A stretch of DNA of 64,000 nucleotides, taken from Heterodera schachtii (Eukaryota > Nematoda > Chromadorea > Rhabditida > Heteroderidae). Location of the stretch: the NCBI GenBank assembly GCA_023374025.1, contig SIJG01000070.1, positions 314,747 to 378,746 on the forward strand, in the 5' to 3' direction. The position numbers and the translations under genes are program-made. The notes under the pieces were generated by a model that worked only from the letters and a program-made list of their open reading frames with translations, did not search any database and was not told the DNA's origin. Numbering within the stretch: the first letter of the stretch is position 1; each line of letters opens with the position of its first letter. Shown in pieces: positions 11,881 through 22,200 of the stretch.

Positions 11881-12360
11881 ATTTTTATGTTTTAAATATT
11901 TTTAAATTATTTTTATCTATTTTCTCTAATTTGTAAGCGATCGCGGCTGTACTTTAGAATTGGGCCCGCTAAAAAACCACCCAAAATGAGTTCCAATCAA
12001 TCTCGAATAACCCCCAATCATTATAAAGAATAGTCTCGAGTTGCGGAAAAATCAGAAAACCGGACTTTAACCGGTTTAAATCACGAAAAATTACACCAAA
12101 AACAGTCAAAAACCCATTTTAAATAAAAATTTTTAAACGAATTTGTATCAATTGAAAGCTCTTGATGAGCAAATCTTAAAATCAGGGAATGAAGTCGAAC
12201 CGGGGCCATATAAGCACTGGGACAACTGAGTCCCAGTTAAAATAAACGCTTCATTACTAGAGTGCTCATTTTGCAGCATATGCTGAAATTTTTTACTAAC
12301 TTGGGGCGTGATAATAAGCATGAAAAACGCATTTCTAACTTGGTTTGAGGCTTCGAAGTC

Positions 12361-12850
12361 CAATTTTTTCATGCAGATTTTTGCTGATTTCTCGATTTTT
12401 AATTTTTGTGCTGATTTGGCATTTTGCTGCCTTTTTTGTGCTGTTTTGTCATTTTGAGGAATTTTCTAAAATATTTTCAGCGAATTTCAAAAAATTTATT
12501 AACAAAAATGCAATAAAAACGAAAAAACACCCCTGCGAATCGGCCCAAAAAATTTCAGAAAATACACCCCTAAGAAATGGAAAATTTTATCAAGAATTCA
12601 TCTCCGAGATTAATTTTATTTATTTTCTTGACAAGAATTTTGATTTTTAAAATTATGTATTTCATTACCATTTTTAGCATGTATTTTTGGTTTTTTAGAA
12701 TCAGGGAGCAAATAAACGTTTTTTTGCTGCCTTTTTTCAATTTTTTGTGCCTTTAATCCCTTAATTTTTATACTTTTTTCCAATTTTTTGTGCTGATTTT
12801 GCCTTTTTTGTGCTTTTTTTTATGCTTATTTTGCTAAAATTTGGTGCTTT
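12361..12850. repeat. Word-rich repeat (word TTTTTTGTGCTGATTTTGCC) with 'CACCCCTAAGAA' core
   Basis: Both ends carry many variants of TTTTTGTGCTGATTT and TTTTGCTGCC. The centre (12500-12650) has ATGCAATAAAAACGAAAAA and TACACCCCTAAGAAATG, followed by TTCTTGACAAGAATTTTG. The same core is found at about 33890-34030 and, reversed, near 32340-32400 and 36950-37020. It is probably a member of the second hAT-like subfamily. Its precise ends are not resolved. Confidence 0.5.
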
Positions 12851-12856
12851 TTAGTC

Positions 12857-13150
12857 ATGTTTTTCCACTATAACTTTTTTCTTTGTCATCCAAATCCAAC
12901 ATTTTTGGTATCATTCGAAAGCTTCACATGTTTAGAAACTTTTTCTAAGAAATTGCTTCGCGATTAGACAATTACCAAAAAAGTTATACACGAAAATTGC
13001 AAAAAAGTTCAAAAATTTTGAAATTTTTTTTAAAAACTTTTTTATATGCAAGAAAGTTTTTTGTTTTTTTATAAGGATAATAGAGCATGTTAAGAGCTTT
13101 CGAATGATACCAAGATTGTTGAATTTGGACAACAATTAAAAAAGCTATAG
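12857..13150. repeat. Fold-back repeat related to 9795-10105
   Basis: CTATAACTTTTTTCTTTGTC with TTTTGGTATCATTCGAAAGC on the left faces GCTTTCGAATGATACCAAGA with AAAAAAGCTATAG on the right. The arms are about 70-90 bases. It is followed by three spaced GCGCCCAA words (about 13165-13205). It is non-coding. Confidence 0.55.
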
Positions 13151-13850
13151 TGGAAAAACTTGCTGGCGCCCAAACGTGAGCGCCCAACCGTGCGCGCCCA
13201 ACTGAGCGGTTCCGGGCGTGACCGGACATTTTGCCAATGGACATTTGGACAGTGAATTCATTTGGAGTTCGCCCAAAATGAACCAAATTTAAAATTTTGA
13301 TATTATTCAATAGCCCCAAGTATTTTCTCAAAATTTCAAAAAATGCATTAGGTTTCAAAAAAAGTTATGACCTGAGAAACTCAAAAACCGAATTTTTTTT
13401 GAACATTATTGGTCATAATTTTCTTGAAAATTAACGAAATTTTTTGAAATTTTGCATGATAATAGAAAACAAATTCAAGGCTAAAAAAAATTTGTGCAAT
13501 AAAAGAAGAAACATTAATGAAGTGTCTATTTTCACTGGGACTCAGCTGTCCCAGTGCTTAGATGGCCTCGGCTCGACTTCATTCCCTGATTTTTGATTTG
13601 CCCATCAAGAGCTTTCAATACCAAATTTTTCGAAAATTTTTATTAAAATGGGTTTTTGGCTGATTTTTGGTGAATTTTTTGGTGATTTAAACCGGTTCAA
13701 AAACCGGTTTTTGATTTTTCCGCAATTTTTCCGCATCTCGGTACTATTTTTTATAATGATTAGAGGTCCATTAATGATTTGTTTGGAACTCGTTTTGGGC
13801 AGTTTTTTAGCTGTCCCAATTCTAAAGTTTATCCGCGATCGCCGCTTTCG

Positions 13851-14217
13851 AAAGCTATGACAATAAAATTATTGAAATTTTTTGCAAAAAAGAGGGGGAG
13901 GGGGGCACTTCGGAAAGAAGTATAGGCTAATTAAAATTTTGGATTTAAAAACAATTTGCAAAATTTTCCCTTGATGGCGCCTATAGAAAGCCTGATTCTT
14001 TATGTCTATTTAAAATATTAAAACAATTCATATTTTATACATTTTTTCAACAAATTTAGTAGGTTTTTCCATGTTTTTTTTGTTTTGCAAAATTTCTTAT
14101 GAACAATTCGAAACATTTGAAATTTTTACATATATAAGATTTAATGAAATAAATTTTGAAGTTTTGAAAAATATTATCTAAAAATTCTCTTAATCAGGAT
14201 TAAAAAAGCAAATCCTT
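13851..14217. other. Spacer
   Basis: AT-rich with a purine run near 13893-13905. It may hold the promoter and an unseen first exon of the gene that follows, because the frame of the first visible exon stays open back to an acceptor at about 14195. Confidence 0.35.
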
Positions 14218-15966
14218 ATGCCAACTTCCACTGTTTGGCAAATGAGCATTGAAGCATTGGATGCTTTTAAGGGAAAAATAAATGACAGAAAACTTTGCAT
14301 TAATGAGCCGATGGAAATTGTGCGTTTATATTCACCAGATATTTGGAGTGATATCATGTTGTTGTGCAATGATTTGAAGACCAAAAAGAAAAATATTGTC
14401 AAAAAATTCGGTGTTCTGCATAAAACACAAGACCAAGTGGGCAAAAAATTATTTAAAAAAGTATAAAATAAAATGTAACAAATTTAAAATTGAGTATTTA
14501 ACGGCATGATAATATATTTTTAGTTTTTGGCACTCTGTACTTTTGCCAACGCCTCCACTTTGATTGGGAATTTGTACAACAAATTGAAAATGGGACGAAC
14601 TAAAAACAACAACTATGATAATATTATTGCAAAATTCAATGAAGCTTTTAATAGGAAACGAGATGAATTTAAATTCCCAGAAAATTTAACATATGCCCAA
14701 ATGAACGAAGAAAAGATTGAAAAAGTCGACAAAATAATATTCACTGAAGGTTATTTGAATTAAAATTTTAAATTTATATTTTAAAATTATTAATTTTTTT
14801 TCAATTACTTTAACAGCGATTAAAACATTTAAATTCCTTCAAAAATCAAATACTCTTTTTTCATACATTTTATATTTCTACAACAAATAAAATTTTTTTA
14901 TTATAAAAAGAAAATATGATTTTTTTTATCTTTTTCAGTGCCAGTTCGTTTTGTGCCAATGAGTAAAGAAATTGCAATGGCACTTTTAATAAGCATTTTA
15001 AATGAATATTTAATTGGTACAACAGAAAAGGGAACAAAAATTTTATACAAATTTGGAAAATTCGATGCGATATTCAAAATTGGATTAAAATGTCGTGAGG
15101 AAAGATACACCGAAGAGGTAGGAAATCAATTAAATCATTAAAGTAAACCTTATTAAAATTTATTTTGGCAAATTATTAATTTAATTTAATTGAATAAAAT
15201 TTGGCTTAAAATGAATATTTTTGGTAAAATTTACGAATATTTTTTGTCATTTTAAAATAAAAAGAAAAATAGTAAGATATTTTGGCACAGCTTTTCATTT
15301 AAATTTAATCAAAAGCCAAATGCGCAAAAAAAAAAAATATATGAACTGAAGAGAATTATTATTAAAAAATATATATATAATATTCTTTTTTTAGTATTTT
15401 GACTTGTGCATTTTGGGACTGATCACCGCTTTTTTGGACGGAATTTTTGAAAAAGTATTTGAAGATAAACAAAATGTTAATTACACATTGAATGGAATAG
15501 AAATTGGCCAAATTTTCGGACAGATGAAGGATGAATTTGAAAAGAATGGTGAAACAATTGGATGGGAATTTGAAAAATATTCAAAAACAATTAAAGAGGG
15601 AGGCAACGTCCGAAATGGAATTGATCGGTCGTGATTCATCCAAATATTGTTGGTTAATTAATAAAAATTTTAATTAAAAAATAAAATTAAAATATAAATT
15701 TAGAACTCACTGACGACGATAAAAAACCTGAGAACAATGCTTTTAAAAACATGCACATGATAATTTATGAGCAAACTCAAACTGATGCCATTGATTTTAG
15801 CGCCTTTGCGGTCGGTAATTTTCGTGTCAATTTAAATGATAATATATTAATTGAATAAAAAAAATTTATACCTGATTAAAATTCACAGGATTTTGCTGAG
15901 GAACTTATCAAATCACTGCTGGAGATTTCAAAACAGAAAAGGAAAATTTTCAAAAAAGTTTTTTAA
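14218..15966 (+). CDS. Unrecognised lysine-rich protein gene
   Basis: The exons, with consistent phases, are 14218-14460, 14524-14749, 14939-15117, 15395 to about 15548 or later, 15704-15810 and 15889-15966 (ending in TAA). The first exon may extend back to an acceptor near 14195. The product is about 240-270 residues, rich in Lys, Asn and Ile, with an NGIEIGQIFGQMKDEF block. There is no signal peptide, membrane span or known domain. The join between the fourth and fifth exons is uncertain. The phase-1 donor at 15549 skips a stretch (GWEFEKYSKTIK) that looks coding, while reading through it runs into a stop at 15632. The gene is AT-rich compared with its neighbours. A partial near-identical copy lies 6 kb upstream. 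Confidence 0.5.
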
Positions 15967-16047
15967 AGAAATTTCCAAAAAAATTTCTATATTTTGAATT
16001 AGCCAATTTTTCATTTGGTATTTCAAAAAGTTTTTTTTTCTTCGTAG
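15967..16047. terminator. Possible Pol III stop for tRNA-Gln
   Basis: On the minus strand, 18-24 bases past the tRNA 3' end, there is a run of five T (plus-strand CAAAAAG at about 16024-16030). That is enough for RNA polymerase III termination. The rest is short spacer. Confidence 0.4.
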
Positions 16048-16119
16048 CAGTCTCACCCAGATTCGAACTGGGATTGCTGGATTCAGAGTCCAGAGTGCTA
16101 ACCATTACACCATGAAACC
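16048..16119 (-). tRNA. tRNA-Gln (anticodon CTG)
   Basis: The minus strand folds as a standard 72-base cloverleaf. The acceptor starts GGTTTCA and pairs with TGAGACT, with two G.U pairs. The A box is TGGTGTAATGGTTAGCA. The anticodon stem is CTGGA/TCCAG with loop CTCTGAA, so the anticodon is CTG and decodes CAG. The T arm is CCCAG-TTCGAAT-CTGGG. There is no intron. The CCA is not encoded, as expected in eukaryotes. Confidence 0.95.
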
Positions 16120-16337
16120 TGTGTTGTGATAAATTGATAAAGTGAAACAGAAAGCAACAATTATCTAGCGTTTTGTGATTAATTTATAGAGGAAACTTAA
16201 CCATAAATTTACATTTCAAATACTTAATATAAAAAAAATTTCAATTATTAATTTATAAAAAATGATACGGTTGGCTAACACATTTAAACAAAAATTATAT
16301 AAAATCAGGAATCTAAATTCAATCATTGTGTTTTCAG

Positions 16338-17165
16338 CTATTTTTTGATGCAATTTGGACGACGACAACGGCCATTAATTTTTAACAAAAGTCGAACATT
16401 ACATTTAAAGAAAACAGCTGGCTAAAACAAAATATTTATTAGGATAAAATGTTCATAAATTATTTTCTTTGATTTAGATATAATGTTAATGAATTTAAAA
16501 GAAGGCAATTGATTAAAAATAAAATTTGTTTAAACTCTAAAAATTTATTTTATTTGAAAGTAATAATTTTTCAAATTTTTTATTTAAATTATTGTAATTT
16601 GGCTAAATTGAATCCACTTTAATAGCTTTTTAAAATTTTAATTTTTTTTTTGTTATTTTAATTTTTTTTTTTTTCGAACCTGGTCATAATCCAACGCAAA
16701 TGCCTGGACTTCAAGAACCGCTCTCAAATCGCCAAGGTAATGAATTTCTGGCGTTATGTTTGTGTAAATGGAACAGCCAAATTCGTCCACAATTTCTAAA
16801 ACTACGAACTCATTTTGACGACGATGACGTCGTCGGTGTCTTCTTTGACCCGATTGATTTCCTGAAGAAATCTGAGAAAAAAATATATTTTTTGAATCTA
16901 TGCCATTGTATTTGAATTTTTAAAAATTGAACGAATTGTCAGAGATTTTTTCCAGAAATTTCGTACGCCTTAAAACATTATGAAAATTTTAAAACCTTTT
17001 CCAATTAAAATGTATATTTGTTTTTGAACTACCGTACAGCTATGCACCATCATACAGTACAATGAATTGTCTGACGAATTTTTGAATGATGAAGGTTCCT
17101 TGTTATGTTCAGCCTCATAACCACATTCCCATCTATGGAACAGCTGTTCACCAATTGTAATTTTT
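16338..17165 (-). pseudogene. C-terminal half of a cuticlin-type ZP-domain gene, 5' part missing
   Basis: Three minus-strand exons join in phase: 17033-17165, 16680-16871 and 16338-16421 (stop TAG at 16338). They give about 136 residues of the ZP-C subdomain of nematode cuticlins. Exon one has IGEQLFHRWEC and YCMMVHSCT. Exon two has a basic linker, IVDEFGCSIYTN and HYLGDLRAV. Exon three has FFKCNVRL and CRRPNC. The cysteines and order fit cuticlins, which are secreted, disulfide-linked components of the cuticle and alae. The exon at 17165 begins at an acceptor, so earlier exons (signal peptide, ZP-N) are required. 164 bases upstream, however, a Ty3/gypsy LTR begins, and nothing matching lies beyond it. 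There is also no furin site or membrane anchor after CRRPNC. Splice sites and frame are still intact, so the disruption may be recent, or a 5' part may sit elsewhere. Confidence 0.75.
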
Positions 17166-17328
17166 CTTAAAAATAATATTCATCTTATTTACCGTATTTT
17201 TCATCGTATTTTTAAACTTTTGCTTAACTTTTAGCAAAAAATTAGATAAAAATTACCAAAATTTTAATTAGTTGTATAGAATAAAAATGTGAATTTAATT
17301 ACATGTATTGTTGAAAATCACTTTATAG

Positions 17329-17631
17329 CCGCCTTTTTGCCGGGGACTTTCTCTGCTCTTTTGCCGAATTCCAAAACGGGGCGAAGGAGAAGAATGAGAA
17401 TGAAGACTTTTTAAATCACTTAAAGCCACAGCAAACCAAATCAATTAAATTTAAACCGCACAACAATTAAAAGCACAATTAAATTTACCACACACAATCC
17501 ACATCACAAAATTAAGTCCAGGCGAAGAGTGAAAAACATAAAATGAAAAATGAAAGACACAAAAAAATAAACAAAATGCCAAATTAATTAAAACTTAAAA
17601 AGTCAAATGAGGTCATTATTTAATTATCACA
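17329..17631 (-). repeat. 3' LTR
   Basis: It matches 25192-25497 over its whole length with about seven differences. On the minus strand it begins TGTGATAATTAAATAATGAC. Just upstream of it on that strand is a short purine-rich stretch (GCAGGCCGAGGA, about 17632-17643) that could serve as the polypurine tract. Confidence 0.9.
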
Positions 17632-17657
17632 TCCTCGGCCTGCAACGAGCGATGTCC

Positions 17658-20600
17658 TCAGCGATCAAAGTGACGGCGATTGGAATTCGGCAAATTCGGC
17701 GTGCGAAAGGGGCGGAAAGGGTGGCGATCAACGGCGGTGCGCGAGTACGGGTGCTGAACGAACGGTCGGCTGTTCGAGCGGCGAAAAACGGGCCCGTCAC
17801 GTCGGAATGGAGGCGGTTCAGTGCGGCCGTGTTGTCGAGCTGCGGCGTCCGTCCCGGCTCCTTCCTTTCCCTTCTCTCCACTCTCCGGCTTCTTCTTCTC
17901 AATGCCCAACTCCTGATCACCCGGAAATTCCTTGACTTGCGTCAAAAGCCACGCCTTCAACATGTTGAGTCCCTTCTCTTTCATCACTCCCTCAGGCGAC
18001 ACATGATCAGTGTTGTAGCCGTTGCCGTAGCGCCAAATTTCAAGAAGCGAACGGCCTGTCGCCGTTGTTGCCACAAATTTGATGTTTTTCTTCTTTTGGC
18101 CAAAGAAGTCACGCATTTTTCCGATCAGTGTTTCGTGTTCGAATTGCCGATCACGGACGAATGGCGGCGGAAGCCAAAAGAAGGTAACATGGGGGAACAT
18201 GGCACACATCTGCACCAGTCGCCCCAATTTGTCCATGACGCTGTCGGCGGTTTCATTGCGCATCAACGCATCGCGACCGATCATGATCAGCCCCACTTTG
18301 ACTTGTGAAGAGAGGGCGACCGCGTCAAACGCTCGGACGACGTCTCCAACAGTTCCGTCCTCCGTTCCAATGAAATGCGACGTCGGCCAACGTCCCACCA
18401 ATTGCTTCGCGTTTGAGTCGCCCATTATGATGCGTGGCGAGGTGACAAAATGCTGCTTGCGCATGACGGACGTTGCCTTCACTTTCTCCAACAGGAAGCC
18501 AGTTTTCTCGAGCAGTTCAGCCCAAGGCTTCCGTTCTCCGTCCGGCAAGTCTTCGATCGATTGTGGCATTGGCACGTGAATTCGCCCAAATCCGCTTTTT
18601 GTCAATTTGGCACGTGTCACGGCGCAACAGTCGGCCCATTTCCGAAGGATTGTCTCCAAATCTTCTTCGGTTGGAATCCTGCCGCTTTTGATTTGATCTT
18701 CTCGGCTTCCAATGAACGTAATCAGCTCAAATCCGACAGGCGAACCGATGACTGATTGGGCCAATTTCCTTCCAACGGCAGAGGAAGAAATGGCATCGGA
18801 CTTCAGCAAAAATGTGGCGAGAAGGGCTTTCAGCGGTGTGCCAACGACCTTAAGCCCGAAAGTTCCTTTTTTCGGGTTCCTCAATTCTCCGGGCACCTTC
18901 AGGCCAAAGCCGGCCCTTTCCAACACGGGGTCCAAATCAGCAGCGATCAGCTGCACACAATTTCGATGTTCTGGGCCGAGTCCTCCGCACTGCAAATCCC
19001 ATGTCATGGCAAATTCGGTGGTGTCCGTCTCCATGTCCTCCACACCTTCTGAGGAAAAAATTGTCCTCAATTGACACACAATCGCTTCAAAATTGCTTTC
19101 CCCTCCAACTTTTGACTTTAGTTTCGGGATTTGCTCGACAATTTCGGTACTTTTTCCCATTTCTTTTCCCAGAAGTTGTTCTTGTTCAACTTTTTGGAGA
19201 TTTTCCTTTTTTCCTAGCCCGCCAACTTTTCCATTGTCAACTTTTTCTTCCCAAATTAAGCTGACGAAGCAGATAATTGTATTCAACTGATTTTTGTAAG
19301 GGTTTTTTCCCTTTGGAAGAGTACTAGTGTCGGGGACACCGTCAGGCACCCTAATCATTCTCTCAATCGGCACTTTCAATGGCACATCGTTCGGTCTGTC
19401 GACAGGGATTACAAACGCTGTCGAATCCGTAATTTCCGTAATTTTAAACGGTCCGAAATGATTCCACATTAGTTTATGGTGCGGAGAGCGTTTGTTGGAC
19501 CCGGGAAAAATGACCATTACTCTTTGGCCAACGGCGAATTTGTTGGCAGTTACTTTTGCCTGTTTATCATAATAACTTTTCATTTTTTGGCGCTCATTTT
19601 CGGAGTGTTCCCTCGCCTTTTCGACCAAATGCGCGATATTTTCCCTGAACAACTGAATGTATCCATTCACATCAATTGTGTACAACGGATTAACTGGTAA
19701 GGAAATGTTGGAAGGAAAATTTGCCGGTTTTCCGAACAAAAGATGGTATGGGGAGATTTTGGTCGTCTCTGACGGTGTTGTATTGTATGAAAACACAACA
19801 AAAGGAAGACGGTCATCCCATTCCCAATTTGACGCAGTGGACCGTTTTAGCATTCCCAAAATGGTCTGATTCACTCTTTCAGTTACGCCGTTCGCTTGTG
19901 GGTCGTATCCCGAAGTGAGGGTCTTTTCCATTTGAAGAATTTTGGCAATTTCGTTAAGAGTTTCATTTACAAACTCTTTTCCGCGATCGCTGTGAATCTT
20001 CTTTGGTGTCCCAAAAATTAAAACGAAATTTTTCACGAATTCGCGCGCAATTGTGTCTGCGTTTTTGTTTGGGATCGGTGTTGCGACCAAGTACTTTGAA
20101 AAGTGGTCAACCGCGACTAATATGTATTTGCACGACGAATGCGCGGGTCCGATAGACAAAATGTCGAGGCAAACCAATTCAAATGGTTCGGATGTTGCAA
20201 CAATTTTCATTGGTGGCTCGTTAGACCTCGGATTTCGGGTGTGAGCACAAATTCGGCATCGGAGAGCTGCTCTAACACAGTCGGAATACATGTTTGGCCA
20301 AAAATATTTCTCAGCCAATTGAAGAAAAATTTTCTTCCCACTCAAATGTCCTGAACAAATTCCTGAGTGTCGCTCGTTGATCAGTTTTTCGCGGTATACG
20401 GACGGGACAAAAAGACGACTTTTACCATCTTTTTCACACTTATAGAGAAGGTCGTCCAAAACAGTGAAATTGTGAAGGATCGACATGAGTTTTTGGCGAT
20501 CTTTAGGCTCAATTGGCAGCGTTTTTTCTGTCAAAAATTCGTACAGAAAGCCGAGTTCGCTTTCTCTCGTTTTGGTCGCCCATTCGCGATGGTTCTCGAT

Positions 20601-21740
20601 TCCGTGCTGTTTTTGACCATCCTCATTCTGTCGAATTTGGAAAGCGACGATTTTGTCCGATTCCTTCGGTGCTTCTGGGCATTTTAATGCCTGGGAACGC
20701 GACAAAACGTCGGCAATGACATTTTTCTTTCCCGGATGGTACTCAACTTGCAACAAAAATTTAGCATTCATTTCCATTAGCCATTTATCCACGCGGCTAT
20801 TCCCGGTCTCTTTTTTACTTTTAAACATCGGTATCAAAGCGCGGTGGTCGGTGAATACCCTCGTCGGCATCATAGTGATGAATTGGCTATATTTTTTGGT
20901 GCCAAACCGTACTGCTAATGCTTCTAACTCCGTTGGACAGTATCTGCTCTCATAGCCTTTACACTGTCGGGATGCGAAGTAAATAGGACGAATATTGGCT
21001 TTTTCGTCGGGTTGGCACAAAACGGCAGCCACTCCAATTTTGCTGGCATCGGTTAACAGAATAAACATTCTAGCGGGGTCATTTTTAGCCGCTTCGAAGT
21101 CCGGGAAATGCAACATTACGTCACTGACAATTTTGCTCTTCAAAGCACCAATCGCTTTCTTTTCGACCTCGCCGATGGCAAAATCGGTGTCCTTTTTTAG
21201 GAGCGAGTACAATGGGGCGGCAATTGCGCCAAAACCATAGATAAATTTACGGTAATAGGCAAGAAAGCCAAGAAGCGATTGAAGTTGCTTCTTCGTCGCC
21301 GGGTTTGGAAGTTCGAGGACGGGTTTAACTTTGGCCATATCCATTTTCAGTCCTTCATTTGAAAGGATGTGCCCAAGAAATGGGAGTTCACTTGACGCAA
21401 AATGACATTTGCTGATTTTTAATTTTAAACCAGCGTTTTCGATCCGTTCGAACACCGCTTTCAGATGTTTTACATGCTGTTCCCAAGATTCAGACGCGAT
21501 CAAAATGTCATCAATATAGATGAAAACGAATTTGTTAAGACAATCGGAGAAAAGGCGCGTCATAAATCGCTGGAATGTTGCGACGGCATTACAAAGGCCG
21601 AAAGGGAGTACCAAAAATTCATGTAGTCCGAATTCCGTAGAAAAAGCTGTTTTTTCAATGGAATTATGATCCATTTTGATCTGCCAGTAGCCCGACATAA
21701 AATCCAATGTTGAAAAGACTCTCCTTCCTCCCAATGCCAA
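17658..21740 (-). CDS. pol: Gypsy pol, C-terminal part: RT, RNase H, integrase and SGNH-like tail
   Basis: The frame encodes 1360 residues. The RT palm has the catalytic YIDD motif (about residue 76) preceded by LPFGLCNA. RNase H follows (LLTDASKIGVAAVL near residue 228, then TELEAL and VFTDHRAL). Integrase has the zinc-binding H-H-C-C (HSGICSGH, CRICAH) and a D,D-35-E core (CLDILS, HSDRGKEF, NGVTERVNQ), then a GPF-type module (HFGPFKI). The frame then continues for about 550 residues not needed for integrase. Within this part, residues about 1100-1265 show MGDSNAKQL, IMIGRDAL and DHVSPEG, the order and spacing of SGNH/GDSL hydrolase blocks I, III and V. The last 60 residues are Pro/Arg-rich. 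The true start lies upstream in another frame, so the first Met shown is only where this frame opens. Confidence 0.9.
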   Translation of the reverse strand: MALGGRRVFSTLDFMSGYWQIKMDHNSIEKTAFSTEFGLHEFLVLPFGLCNAVATFQRFMTRLFSDCLNKFVFIYIDDILIASESWEQHVKHLKAVFERIENAGLKLKISKCHFASSELPFLGHILSNEGLKMDMAKVKPVLELPNPATKKQLQSLLGFLAYYRKFIYGFGAIAAPLYSLLKKDTDFAIGEVEKKAIGALKSKIVSDVMLHFPDFEAAKNDPARMFILLTDASKIGVAAVLCQPDEKANIRPIYFASRQCKGYESRYCPTELEALAVRFGTKKYSQFITMMPTRVFTDHRALIPMFKSKKETGNSRVDKWLMEMNAKFLLQVEYHPGKKNVIADVLSRSQALKCPEAPKESDKIVAFQIRQNEDGQKQHGIENHREWATKTRESELGFLYEFLTEKTLPIEPKDRQKLMSILHNFTVLDDLLYKCEKDGKSRLFVPSVYREKLINERHSGICSGHLSGKKIFLQLAEKYFWPNMYSDCVRAALRCRICAHTRNPRSNEPPMKIVATSEPFELVCLDILSIGPAHSSCKYILVAVDHFSKYLVATPIPNKNADTIAREFVKNFVLIFGTPKKIHSDRGKEFVNETLNEIAKILQMEKTLTSGYDPQANGVTERVNQTILGMLKRSTASNWEWDDRLPFVVFSYNTTPSETTKISPYHLLFGKPANFPSNISLPVNPLYTIDVNGYIQLFRENIAHLVEKAREHSENERQKMKSYYDKQAKVTANKFAVGQRVMVIFPGSNKRSPHHKLMWNHFGPFKITEITDSTAFVIPVDRPNDVPLKVPIERMIRVPDGVPDTSTLPKGKNPYKNQLNTIICFVSLIWEEKVDNGKVGGLGKKENLQKVEQEQLLGKEMGKSTEIVEQIPKLKSKVGGESNFEAIVCQLRTIFSSEGVEDMETDTTEFAMTWDLQCGGLGPEHRNCVQLIAADLDPVLERAGFGLKVPGELRNPKKGTFGLKVVGTPLKALLATFLLKSDAISSSAVGRKLAQSVIGSPVGFELITFIGSREDQIKSGRIPTEEDLETILRKWADCCAVTRAKLTKSGFGRIHVPMPQSIEDLPDGERKPWAELLEKTGFLLEKVKATSVMRKQHFVTSPRIIMGDSNAKQLVGRWPTSHFIGTEDGTVGDVVRAFDAVALSSQVKVGLIMIGRDALMRNETADSVMDKLGRLVQMCAMFPHVTFFWLPPPFVRDRQFEHETLIGKMRDFFGQKKKNIKFVATTATGRSLLEIWRYGNGYNTDHVSPEGVMKEKGLNMLKAWLLTQVKEFPGDQELGIEKKKPESGEKGKEGAGTDAAARQHGRTEPPPFRRDGPVFRRSNSRPFVQHPYSRTAVDRHPFRPFRTPNLPNSNRRHFDR

Positions 21741-21750
21741 GAGTGTGTTG

Positions 21751-22200
21751 TCAATATTCGGTAACGGAAATGCAGTCTTTGACCGTTACAGAATTTAGTT
21801 TCCTGTAATCCACACAGAAACGAAGTGTCCCATCCTTTTTGGGCACTATTACAATCGGTGAAGCCCATGGGGAATTTGATGGCTGAATTATTCCGCGACT
21901 TAGATAATCCTGGATCATCACAGAAATTTTTTCTCTGTAAGCGTACGGGACGGGTCGCATTTGCGATTTGATCGGGGCTGCATCGCCCGTTTCAATCGTG
22001 TGCTGGACTAAATCAGTTTGGCTTAGTTCTTCTTCAGAAAAAGCAAAGATTTCGGCGTGTCCACTTATGAGCTCCGACAATTCCAACATTTGACTTTCCG
22101 AAAGTTTGCCGACATTAAAGTCATTGTCAACATTTCGGTTCTCCAAATTCGGTTTTACCAATTGGCGAATAAATTTCCGCCTGAATAATCGAGTTTTCAC
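21751..22200 (-). CDS. pol: Gypsy pol, N-terminal RT segment in a shifted frame
   Basis: The frame encodes 149 residues up to a stop. It holds the start of the RT domain: [14 protein letters not shown], then [16 protein letters not shown] and FCVDYRKLN, the standard lead-in to the Ty3/gypsy RT. It overlaps the end of the gag-protease frame by 74 bases in the +1 frame. It runs out at 21751 because of one extra base near 21776 relative to the next frame. The start shown is a GTG and is not a real initiation site. The first boundary may be a programmed +1 shift; the second, inside the RT, is a mutation. Confidence 0.85.
   Translation of the reverse strand: MKTRLFRRKFIRQLVKPNLENRNVDNDFNVGKLSESQMLELSELISGHAEIFAFSEEELSQTDLVQHTIETGDAAPIKSQMRPVPYAYREKISVMIQDYLSRGIIQPSNSPWASPIVIVPKKDGTLRFCVDYRKLNSVTVKDCISVTEY

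Larger units (their letters stand above)
11937..13850. repeat. Large inverted repeat, about 1.9 kb with ~310-base arms
   Basis: The left arm (about 11937-12245) and right arm (about 13536-13850) are reverse complements with moderate divergence. Both contain CGATCGCGG, ACTTTAGAATTGGG, AAACCGG, GAAAGCTCTTGATG and CAGGGAATGAAGTCGA. The spacer holds two other repeats (12361-12850 and 12857-13150). No open frame of note is present. It resembles a fold-back transposon or a pair of element copies facing each other. Confidence 0.65.

Noticed and set aside
16700..16915. 71-residue plus-strand frame
   Set aside because: Antisense to the ZP exon at 16680-16871.
18079..19290. Plus-strand frames of 70-166 residues
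   Set aside because: They are antisense shadows of the gypsy pol frame.
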